A DNA stretch of 5,091 nucleotides. Origin: Candidatus Gottesmanbacteria bacterium (GTDB taxonomy: Bacteria > Patescibacteriota > Microgenomatia > 2-02-FULL-39-11). Below, in pieces: positions 1-5,065 of this stretch. Both the position numbers and the translations under genes were made by a program. Where the stretch lies: the NCBI GenBank assembly GCA_016204905.1, contig JACQJU010000023.1, positions 1 through 5,091 of the forward strand, read 5' to 3'. The notes beneath the pieces are model-generated. The model worked only from the letters and a program-made list of their open reading frames with translations. It was not told the DNA's origin and made no database searches. Position 1 is the stretch's first letter, and each line of letters starts with the position of its first letter.

Positions 1-19
1 AGATTTGTATAAGAGTCAG
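1..19. other. Tn5 mosaic-end-like sequence, possible adaptor remnant
   Basis: The first 19 bases match the 19-base Tn5 mosaic end (AGATGTGTATAAGAGACAG in this orientation) at 17 positions, differing at 5 and 16. Against the natural IS50 outside end they match at 16 positions, including an uninterrupted 14 bases from 6 to 19. No transposase or other insertion-sequence part is visible. The exact placement at the first base of the window suggests a leftover library adaptor at a contig edge, with errors; a genuine transposon end or chance are the alternatives. Confidence 0.5.
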
Positions 20-90
20 TTCTTCTACTATCTGACATAATTTTTTCTTTTTTTGTTTTTTTAGGCATTGGGAATACAATTATATTCATA

Positions 91-119
91 TTGACACCTA
101 GTTGTAAAGCAGATACAAT
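91..119 (+). promoter_or_regulatory. Sigma-70-type promoter for the DUF4446-DUF3048 unit
   Basis: A perfect -35 box TTGACA (91-96) is separated by exactly 17 bases from a -10 box TACAAT (114-119), which differs from TATAAT at one base. Transcription would start near 125-127, leaving a leader of about 25 bases before the GTG start at 151. The surrounding sequence is AT-rich, and a T-rich tract lies upstream at 41-63. The spacing and position make this a strong match by eye; there is no experimental support. Confidence 0.72.
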
Positions 120-150
120 CATGAATACATACTTTACTCATATTTAAGAT

Positions 151-618
151 GTGTCTAATTTTGAATTTATTTGGGTAATTATTGGTGCCATTTTAATCTG
201 GTTGCTGATAGTTTCCTTTTTAGTTTATAGGTATATCGCACATTACAATAGACTGATAGCAATTGGCGGCAAAGAGAATTTGCAAACGATACTAGAGACT
301 ATACTGACTAAACAAAAAGAAACTGATGAAGAAAATAGCGATCTACGAAATCATCTCAACTTGATTCAAGAAAAAAGCCTTTTGCATATCCAAAAGGTTG
401 GGATCTTACGATTTAATCCCTTCGAAGATACTGGTGGTGATCAAAGTTTTGTCTTGGCTATTCTAAATGGGAAAAACTCTGGTATAGTCTTAACATCACT
501 TCATAGTCGTGGCACTACACGTTGGTATGCCAAAAATGTTAAAGAAGGCAAAGGTATAGATCATGATTTATCCAAAGATGAAGAGAAAGCTATCCATGAT
601 GCCTTAATTATCAATTAA
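151..618 (+). CDS. DUF4446 family membrane-anchored protein
   Basis: Protein of 155 residues with one N-terminal membrane segment (about residues 7-26), a charged, probably coiled-coil stretch (about 42-80), and a C-terminal soluble domain. The domain carries the block I recognise as typical of DUF4446: RFNPFEDTGGDQSF at about 87-100, then a stretch ending LTSLHSRGTTRWYAK and a closing acidic segment with LSKDEEKAI. The function of the family is not known to me; the cytoplasmic side is the likely location of the domain. The start is GTG at 151: an in-frame TAA at 145-147 blocks any earlier start, and the membrane segment begins at once. No Shine-Dalgarno sequence is visible. A strong promoter lies just upstream, and the next gene begins two bases after the stop, so the pair is probably co-transcribed. 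Family assignment is from recalled motifs. Confidence 0.87.
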   Translation: MSNFEFIWVIIGAILIWLLIVSFLVYRYIAHYNRLIAIGGKENLQTILETILTKQKETDEENSDLRNHLNLIQEKSLLHIQKVGILRFNPFEDTGGDQSFVLAILNGKNSGIVLTSLHSRGTTRWYAKNVKEGKGIDHDLSKDEEKAIHDALIIN

Positions 619-620
619 AT

Positions 621-1817
621 ATGGAAAAATCTAATATATTCAATAATAAAATTATACTCGGACTTTTATATTTAGGTTTATATCTTGTTTCTACTGGCAT
701 ATCCTATGCCGTAGTTTCTGGTAGTGGTATCGGTGGGCCCACCATAATATCTCCCACTTTAAACGTCACGCCAGGTAAAAGGGCACATTTCAAAGTAGAT
801 CCGAAACTACCCAGAGATCAGGTTTGTCCACTGTCTGGCGTTAAATATACCCAAAAGGAACGAGAAGTCTATGATATAAGAAGACCCCTTGCCGTCATGG
901 TCGAAAATAGCGAAGATGCCAGGCCACAATCCTCACTCTCTCGAGCTGATATCATATACGAAGCTTTGGCTGAAGGCTGGATTACCCGGTTCATGGCAGT
1001 TTTCTATTGCAATACTCCCTTTGAGAATATGCCAATCGCTCCTGTTCGATCAGCCAGAACTTATTTTATAGATTGGGTATCAGAATATGATGGTCTTTAT
1101 ACCCACGTCGGAGGTGCCAACAGGATAAAAGAAAATGCCACTAAAACAGATCCGAGAGCTGATGCACTCGGACAAATTGACCGATATGGCATAAAAGACC
1201 TGGATGAATTTGGTATTAGTTTTCCTGACTGCTATAGAAATCCTGATAGGTTAGATCATCCCGTAGCCACCGAACACCAAATGGTCTGCTTCTCAGAAAA
1301 TCTTTATAAATTTGCTAAAGATAAAAGAGGTTGGACCAATGTCGATGAAGATGGAGTTTCTTGGGATAAAAACTTTACCCCTTGGCTATTCAAAGAAGAC
1401 GACAAGAAAAGTGATCTAGGTCAAGTCAAAACTATCAAAATCACCTTTAGCAAAGGTTATGAAAAATATGATGTCAAATGGGAGTTTGATCCCGAGACTG
1501 ATACCTATAAAAGATCCAATGGAGGAGTTCCCCATCTAGATCGCGAATCAGGTGACCAAATGACAGCTAAAAATGTTGTCGTCCAACTCACCAAAATGAT
1601 CGGTCCTGTCGACGAAAACGTCCATCTTCTCTATACCACCATAGGCAGTGGTAAAGCCATCGTATTTCAGGATGGTAAAGCAATCGTGGGAACCTGGTCC
1701 AAACCACAACGAGTAGCTCGAACCAAATTTTATGACTCATCCTCCAAAGAGGTAGAGTTCAATAGAGGACTTACTTGGATAGAAGTAGTACATGATTCAA
1801 ACTTAGTCACTTATTAA
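621..1817 (+). CDS. DUF3048 domain-containing exported protein (YerB-like)
   Basis: Protein of 398 residues. An N-terminal hydrophobic segment (about 11-32) is a signal peptide or anchor; S-Y-A at 28-30 would suit signal peptidase I, and there is no lipobox cysteine. The DUF3048 N-terminal domain begins near residue 87 with RRPLAVMVEN, then ARPQSSLSRADIIYEALAEG (101-119), and APVRSARTYFIDW (140-152), all hallmark blocks. The C-terminal third, with conserved-looking VVQLTKM and GSGKAIVFQDGKAIVGTW stretches, fits the companion DUF3048 C-terminal domain. Cysteines at 69, 130, 205 and one further on could form disulfides outside the cell. Residue 120 is Trp where I would expect Gly in the EGGITRF block. 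The biochemical role of the family (Bacillus YerB is a member) is not established to my knowledge; a cell-envelope role is inferred. It starts two bases after the DUF4446 gene with no Shine-Dalgarno, suggesting coupled translation. Confidence 0.9.
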   Translation: MEKSNIFNNKIILGLLYLGLYLVSTGISYAVVSGSGIGGPTIISPTLNVTPGKRAHFKVDPKLPRDQVCPLSGVKYTQKEREVYDIRRPLAVMVENSEDARPQSSLSRADIIYEALAEGWITRFMAVFYCNTPFENMPIAPVRSARTYFIDWVSEYDGLYTHVGGANRIKENATKTDPRADALGQIDRYGIKDLDEFGISFPDCYRNPDRLDHPVATEHQMVCFSENLYKFAKDKRGWTNVDEDGVSWDKNFTPWLFKEDDKKSDLGQVKTIKITFSKGYEKYDVKWEFDPETDTYKRSNGGVPHLDRESGDQMTAKNVVVQLTKMIGPVDENVHLLYTTIGSGKAIVFQDGKAIVGTWSKPQRVARTKFYDSSSKEVEFNRGLTWIEVVHDSNLVTY

Positions 1818-1890
1818 CCCGCCCGCCACGCAAGCCAGCTTGCTGGCGTTGCGGGCCGGCCTGCCCGGCTTGCCCCGCCAAAGGCGGGGC
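1818..1890. repeat. GC-rich nested palindrome block between operons
   Basis: This 73-base stretch starts right after the DUF3048 stop codon and has about 79% GC (58 of 73) in an otherwise AT-rich region. It holds at least three palindromic units. The first is a long hairpin: GCCAGC (1834-1839) pairs with GCTGGC (1842-1847), extended by CGCAA (1829-1833) with TTGCG (1849-1853) around one bulged G. The second is the self-complementary GGCCGGCC (1854-1861). The third is a perfect 8-base stem GCCCCGCC/GGCGGGGC (1872-1879 and 1883-1890) with loop AAA. GCAAGCC (1830-1836) can alternatively pair with GGCTTGC (1867-1873). There is no T-tract, so it is not a canonical intrinsic terminator, although the structures could slow polymerase or protect the 3' end of the upstream transcript. 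It resembles dispersed REP-like palindromes. Confidence 0.8.
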
Positions 1891-1891
1891 T

Positions 1892-1897
1892 AAGGAG
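1892..1897 (+). promoter_or_regulatory. Canonical Shine-Dalgarno for the wHTH-nucleotidyltransferase gene
   Basis: AAGGAG sits five bases before the ATG at 1903, an ideal spacing, and fixes that start. It begins two bases after the last palindrome (ending 1890), so the hairpin lies directly against the ribosome landing site and could affect access. No comparable site is seen before the DUF4446, DUF3048, secD or secF starts. Confidence 0.85.
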
Positions 1898-1902
1898 AAA
1901 AA

Positions 1903-2478
1903 ATGTTAGAAGATTTAATTATCTCAAGAGTCCGGGTGAAGATACTGCAGCTATTTTTTCTTAACGTTGGATCGATTTATCACGTCAGAGATATTGTCAG
2001 ACGTACCGATGAAGAAATCAATGCTGTCAGACGAGAACTTTTGCATCTGGAAAAGGCTGGCGTGTTGGCCAAAGAACATAGAGCCAATCGTCTCTTTTAT
2101 TCACTGCGGAAAGACTATCCCCTCTATTTTGATTTGATCGAATTCATCAATAAAACCTCCGCACTGGGAGGTAACATAATCAAAAATAAAGCCAAATTGG
2201 GCCGTATCAAATACGCTTTTATTTCCGGGAAATTTATCAGAAATTTACCTCGCAGTGGTAACGATGTAGATTTATTAGTAGTCGGGAAAATTGTTCTTCC
2301 GGAACTTGCCCAAATTGTTCGTGCAGAAGAAGTAAGAAGAGAAAAAGAACTCAACTACACAGTCATGAGCGAGGAAGAATATGAATTTAGAAAAAGACGC
2401 AAAGACCCTTTTATATTAGGTATATTAGGAAAATCCAAAGTTATTCTTATCGGCGATGAGGAGGAGATGCTGACCTAA
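1903..2478 (+). CDS. Winged-helix DNA-binding / nucleotidyltransferase-fold protein
   Basis: Protein of 191 residues with two parts. Residues 1-70 look like an ArsR/MarR-like winged helix: helices around 5-20, a helix-turn-helix at about 26-55 with VRDIVRRTDEEINAVRRELLH, the typical LEKAGVL phrase (49-55) and a wing ending FYSLRKDY (65-72). Residues 100-185 look like a minimal nucleotidyltransferase (MNT, DNA polymerase beta type) fold: FISGKF (106-111) in the place of the usual glycine-serine motif, then NDVDLLVVG (120-128) supplying the metal-binding D-x-D at 121 and 123. A third acidic residue would fall near ELNYTVMS (149-156), where only E149 is acidic. Catalysis is therefore uncertain, and a regulatory role is more likely than an enzymatic one. 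The strong ribosome site at 1892-1897 supports the ATG. The gene overlaps the following AbrB-type gene by one base, so the two are translated together. The exact subfamily is not recognised. Confidence 0.75.
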   Translation: MLEDLIISRVRVKILQLFFLNVGSIYHVRDIVRRTDEEINAVRRELLHLEKAGVLAKEHRANRLFYSLRKDYPLYFDLIEFINKTSALGGNIIKNKAKLGRIKYAFISGKFIRNLPRSGNDVDLLVVGKIVLPELAQIVRAEEVRREKELNYTVMSEEEYEFRKRRKDPFILGILGKSKVILIGDEEEMLT

Positions 2479-2672
2479 TGGCGCAAAAAGTGATAAAAAC
2501 AGGTAATAGTCTAGCGGTTGTTATACCCTCAAAGATCACCAAAGTGATGGGCATTAAAAGGGGTGATTCGGTAAAAATCAAATCCATTTCCGAACGGGCC
2601 AATATTATACTGTCTTTTCCGAAATTGATGCAGCTACCGCTTTCCCTGGGTCGTATCCAGAAAAAACACTAA
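2478..2672 (+). CDS. AbrB/MazE/SpoVT-type DNA-binding protein
   Basis: Small protein of 64 residues made almost entirely of one SpoVT-AbrB swapped-hairpin domain. KVIKTGNSLAVVIPSKI (4-20) followed by MGIKRGDSVKI (24-34) is the classic signature: the basic-GNS-ValIlePro strand and the GlyAsp turn. The tail contains FPKLMQLPL (47-55), reminiscent of the hydrophobic QL-ending seen in some short MazE-like proteins. Such proteins dimerise and bind DNA, often their own promoter, and many act as antitoxins. No toxin gene follows. The ATG at 2478 shares its first base with the TAA of the preceding gene; GAGGAG around 2461-2466 lies about 11 bases upstream. secD begins seven bases after the stop, so this gene sits in the middle of a co-transcribed unit. 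Either regulation of the unit or an unrelated antitoxin-like function is possible. Confidence 0.85.
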   Translation: MAQKVIKTGNSLAVVIPSKITKVMGIKRGDSVKIKSISERANIILSFPKLMQLPLSLGRIQKKH

Positions 2673-2681
2673 ATTTCAAAT
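2671..2681 (+). repeat. Short AT-rich spacer repeat AAATTTCAAAT, copy 1
   Basis: This 11-base motif occurs here and again, identically, at 4015-4025. Here it begins with the last two bases of the AbrB-type gene's stop codon and runs into the ATG of secD (2680-2682), so the repeat supplies the first two bases of the start codon. Both copies lie at junctions between genes of the same unit. The match is exact but short and low in complexity, so shared origin is plausible and not proven. Confidence 0.45.
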
Positions 2682-4002
2682 GACAAAATTCACTATTTGG
2701 TTTATATTATTTCTGAGTTTAGTAGCCCTCATTATCAATATACCCGATAACCTGCGTCTTAAATTTAGCCTAGGCAAATACAAAATCGATCAAACCATAT
2801 CCGCTCCAGATATCAATATTAACTTAGGCCCCATCAAATTTTACAAAGAGATAAAGACTCGTTTTGGACTCGATCTTTCTGGTGGGTCGCATTTAGTCCT
2901 AGAAGCTGACATGACCAAAATTAACCCCTCCGATAGAGAGCAGGCACTGTCTTCTGCCAAAGAAGTTGTCGAAAGAAGAGTGAATCTCTATGGTCTGACT
3001 GAGCCTGTTGTCCAGTCGGCCAAAGTAGGGGATTCATCTAGGATACTAGTAGAATTACCAGGCATAAAAGATGTCGGTCAAGCTATAGATTTGATTGGTA
3101 AAACTGCCCAACTTACTTTTTACGAAGAATCTAGCGATGCTGCCAATCTAGCCACCTCCTCATCACTCATGAATATTTGGACCGTACCTACTGCCCTAAG
3201 CGGTAAAAATCTAAAAAGATCGGCGGTAACCTTCAATCCCCAGACTGGTAAACCCGAAGTCTCTCTAGAATTCGATACAAAGGGCGCTAAATTATTTGAA
3301 GAGATAACACGCAAAAATGCCGGCAAGACAGTAGCCATCTATCTTGACAACGAAATTATCTCAGCACCCAACGTCAAAGAGGCAATAATAGGCGGCAATG
3401 CAGTCATCGAGGGTAATTTTACCATCGATGAAGCCAAAAGACTTTCTATCGCCCTCAACGCCGGTGCTCTACCCGTACCGATCAAGGTGATAGAACAAAG
3501 AAGTATCGGGGCTACTCTTGGCCAAACATCTATAGAAAAGAGTGTTATAGCCGGAGCAATAGGCCTGACTATAGTTGCCCTGTTTATGTTAGTCAGCTAT
3601 GGCTGGTTAGGTTTTGTCGCAGATTTAGCACTTATCATTTATGCTCTAGTCGTTTTTGCCTTATTTAAAACCATCCCCATCACTCTTACCCTGGCTGGAA
3701 TTGCTGGTTTTATACTCTCTATCGGTATGGCCGTTGATGCCAATATACTCATCTTTGAGAGGATGAAAGAAGAAGTAAGATGGGGTAAAGATAAAAAGAC
3801 AGCCTTGAAACTAGGATTTGACCGAGCATTTCCTTCTATCAGAGATTCCAATCTTTCTTCTCTTATTACTTGCTTCATTTTATATTGGTTTGGCACAGGG
3901 ATAGTCAGAGGATTTGCCATCACACTAGCAATTGGTATTATTGTTTCGTTATTTAGCGCCATTACTGTAACTAGAACTTTATTGAGACACATTTATAAAT
4001 GA
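2680..4002 (+). CDS. secD: Protein translocase subunit SecD
   Basis: Protein of 440 residues. SecD and SecF form a membrane complex that uses the proton or sodium gradient to pull preproteins through SecYEG from the outer face. One N-terminal membrane helix (about 5-21) precedes the large extracytoplasmic P1 domain, which carries the hallmark RFGLDLSGGSHLVLEAD (61-77), ERRVNLYGLTEPVVQ and VELPGIKD, then the conserved YLDNEIISAP (221-230) and LNAGALPVPI (259-268). Five further helices fall near 288-306, 311-329, 332-352, 391-409 and 411-430. GMAVDANILIFERMKEE (349-365) is the SecD helix-4 motif with the key Asp353. Length is in the shorter range expected for a stand-alone SecD. The ATG lies seven bases after the AbrB-type gene with no Shine-Dalgarno; the helix that follows immediately supports this start. 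secF follows 95 bases later, as in the usual secD-secF order. No yajC is seen here. Confidence 0.97.
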   Translation: MTKFTIWFILFLSLVALIINIPDNLRLKFSLGKYKIDQTISAPDININLGPIKFYKEIKTRFGLDLSGGSHLVLEADMTKINPSDREQALSSAKEVVERRVNLYGLTEPVVQSAKVGDSSRILVELPGIKDVGQAIDLIGKTAQLTFYEESSDAANLATSSSLMNIWTVPTALSGKNLKRSAVTFNPQTGKPEVSLEFDTKGAKLFEEITRKNAGKTVAIYLDNEIISAPNVKEAIIGGNAVIEGNFTIDEAKRLSIALNAGALPVPIKVIEQRSIGATLGQTSIEKSVIAGAIGLTIVALFMLVSYGWLGFVADLALIIYALVVFALFKTIPITLTLAGIAGFILSIGMAVDANILIFERMKEEVRWGKDKKTALKLGFDRAFPSIRDSNLSSLITCFILYWFGTGIVRGFAITLAIGIIVSLFSAITVTRTLLRHIYK

Positions 4003-4097
4003 AAAGTAAATAGTAAATTTCAAATAGCAAATTTACATTTAAAATTTTAAATTTACAATGCAATTTTGCAATTTACTGTTTAAAATTTAAAATAATT
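4003..4097. repeat. AT-rich repeat-structured spacer between secD and secF
   Basis: The 95 bases between the two genes are almost entirely A and T and clearly patterned. AATTTAC occurs three times at an exact 20-base period (4030-4036, 4050-4056, 4070-4076). GTAAATTT (4013-4020) and AAATTTAC (4029-4036) are perfect inverted repeats around an 8-base loop. TGCAA/TTGCA (4059-4063 and 4066-4070) forms a small hairpin, and AAATTTCAAAT (4015-4025) repeats the motif found before secD. There is no open reading frame, no Shine-Dalgarno before the secF ATG, and no GC stem followed by a T-tract, so it is not an obvious terminator. It is probably a degraded repeat spacer through which the secDF transcript reads. 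Confidence 0.65.
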
Positions 4098-5030
4098 ATG
4101 TTAGATATTATCGGTAAAAAATGGCTCTATTTCCTAATCTCAGGAATAATAATTCTTCCGGGATTGTTATCCCTCCTTCTTTGGGGGCTTAAACCTTCAT
4201 TAGATTTTACCGGAGGCACATTATTAGAAATCCAAAGTTCAAAGTTCCCTGCCTCGCCGGCAGGCAGGAAAGTTCAAAGTTCAAGTGAAGAAATAAAAAA
4301 GATTCTTGGAGAGCAAAATATTGAAGTTAGTTCTATTCAAGCATCAGGTAAAAATACTTATTTACTTCGTTTAAAACCAATTGAGCAAAAGCAAAATACT
4401 AAACTCAAAGCTGCTCTACAAAAAAAATATGAAGATATCAAAGAATTGAGGTTTGAAACAGTTGGTCCAACAGTCGGCAAAGAGACTACCCAAAAAGCAA
4501 CAACCGCAGTAATAATAGCCTCTATTGCTATTGTTGTTTTTATCACCCTTGCTTTTCGACAAATACCCAAACCCTATTCATCGATTAAATTTGGTATTTG
4601 TGCTGTTGGGGCACTTATCCATGATGTTTTATTGGTCGTCGGTGTTTTCTCCATACTTGGCCATTTTTATAAAGTAGAAGTTGACAGTCTATTTATTACT
4701 GCCCTATTAACAATCATGGGTTTCTCAGTTCATGACACTATTGTTGTGTTTGATAGAATTAGAGAAAATCTGCGGAAGATGGCAGGCCAACCTTTTGCTG
4801 AAATTGTCAACGAATCCATCATCCAGACTCTAGTTCGCTCCCTATCTACGTCCCTGACAGTTATATTTACCCTCTCTGCTTTACTTCTTTTTGGCGGAGA
4901 GTCAATCAGGTGGTTTGTTGTTGCTCTTTTAATCGGTATCATTTCTGGCACCTATTCTTCCATCTTCAACGCCGCCCCACTTCTAGTAGTTTGGGAAGAG
5001 TGGAGCAGGAAAAGAAAAATCCACAATTAG
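4098..5030 (+). CDS. secF: Protein translocase subunit SecF
   Basis: Protein of 310 residues, close to the usual SecF length, partner of SecD in the ion-driven late step of Sec export. Helix 1 (about 10-31) leads into LKPSLDFTGG (31-40), the SecF signature that opens the first extracytoplasmic domain. VGPTVG (122-127) precedes helix 2 (136-153); GALIHDVLL (171-179) lies in helix 3; IMGFSVHDTIVVFDRIREN (206-224) in and after helix 4 holds the conserved Asp213; helices 5 and 6 fall near 248-265 and 271-299, ending with GTYSSIFNAAPLLVVW. The first periplasmic-type domain contains an odd insertion, about residues 51-57 (PASPAGR), encoded by a GC-rich palindrome flanked by direct repeats; the gene stays in frame and all core motifs are intact, so the protein is probably functional. 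The ATG at 4098 has no Shine-Dalgarno but agrees with the family start. Confidence 0.97.
   Translation: MLDIIGKKWLYFLISGIIILPGLLSLLLWGLKPSLDFTGGTLLEIQSSKFPASPAGRKVQSSSEEIKKILGEQNIEVSSIQASGKNTYLLRLKPIEQKQNTKLKAALQKKYEDIKELRFETVGPTVGKETTQKATTAVIIASIAIVVFITLAFRQIPKPYSSIKFGICAVGALIHDVLLVVGVFSILGHFYKVEVDSLFITALLTIMGFSVHDTIVVFDRIRENLRKMAGQPFAEIVNESIIQTLVRSLSTSLTVIFTLSALLLFGGESIRWFVVALLIGIISGTYSSIFNAAPLLVVWEEWSRKRKIHN
4234..4282. repeat. Palindrome with 14-base direct repeats, embedded in secF
   Basis: Two identical copies of AAAGTTCAAAGTTC (4234-4247 and 4269-4282), each a doubled heptamer AAAGTTC, flank a 21-base GC-rich palindrome (4248-4268). The palindrome has 7-base arms CCTGCCT (4248-4254) and AGGCAGG (4262-4268) around CGCCGGC, whose last six bases are themselves self-complementary. 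One extra C at 4255 is all that separates it from a perfect 20-base palindrome. At 21 bases it adds exactly seven codons and keeps secF in frame. The composition contrasts sharply with the surrounding gene, so an inserted repeat unit is likely. Confidence 0.82.
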
Positions 5031-5031
5031 C

Positions 5032-5065
5032 CTCGCAAGAACCCCGCAAGGGCAGCCCTTGCGAG
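5032..5065. terminator. GC-rich hairpin downstream of secF, possible terminator
   Basis: CTCGCAAG (5032-5039) is a perfect inverted repeat of CTTGCGAG (5058-5065). Inside it, GCAAGGGC (5046-5053) and GCCCTTGC (5055-5062) form a competing palindrome around a single A, realistically six pairs with a five-base loop. It starts two bases after the secF stop, a natural place for a transcript end. No run of T follows on either strand, so it is not a textbook intrinsic terminator; it may be another member of the dispersed GC-rich palindromes seen at 1818-1890. Confidence 0.42.

Noticed and set aside
15..63. Possible intrinsic terminator: GTCAG (15-19) and CTGAC (32-36) followed by a T-rich run
   Set aside because: The stem is only five pairs with a 12-base loop, and its left arm lies in the sequence suspected to be adaptor. 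The T-rich tract alone is not enough.
121..147. ATG at 121 opening a short reading frame in the same frame as the DUF4446 gene
   Set aside because: It stops at TAA 145-147 after eight codons and overlaps the predicted transcription start, so it cannot be an upstream start for the gene.
889..1071. 60-codon + strand frame inside the DUF3048 gene
   Set aside because: It is an alternative frame wholly within a well-supported gene, with no recognisable domain.
1903..2672. Complete toxin-antitoxin system
   Set aside because: Both proteins resemble DNA-binding or antitoxin-type partners. No toxin-like gene (MazF, PIN, HEPN) lies next to them; the neighbour is secD.
3639..3992. 117-codon minus-strand frame opposite secD
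   Set aside because: It is antisense to conserved SecD membrane helices, and its composition is what the complement of those helices gives. Other minus-strand frames (2124-2354, 3120-3338, 4358-4570, 4730-4951) were dropped for the same reason.
4003..4097. CRISPR array in the secD-secF spacer
   Set aside because: The repeated unit is only seven to nine AT-rich bases with no unique spacers of regular length and no cas gene nearby.
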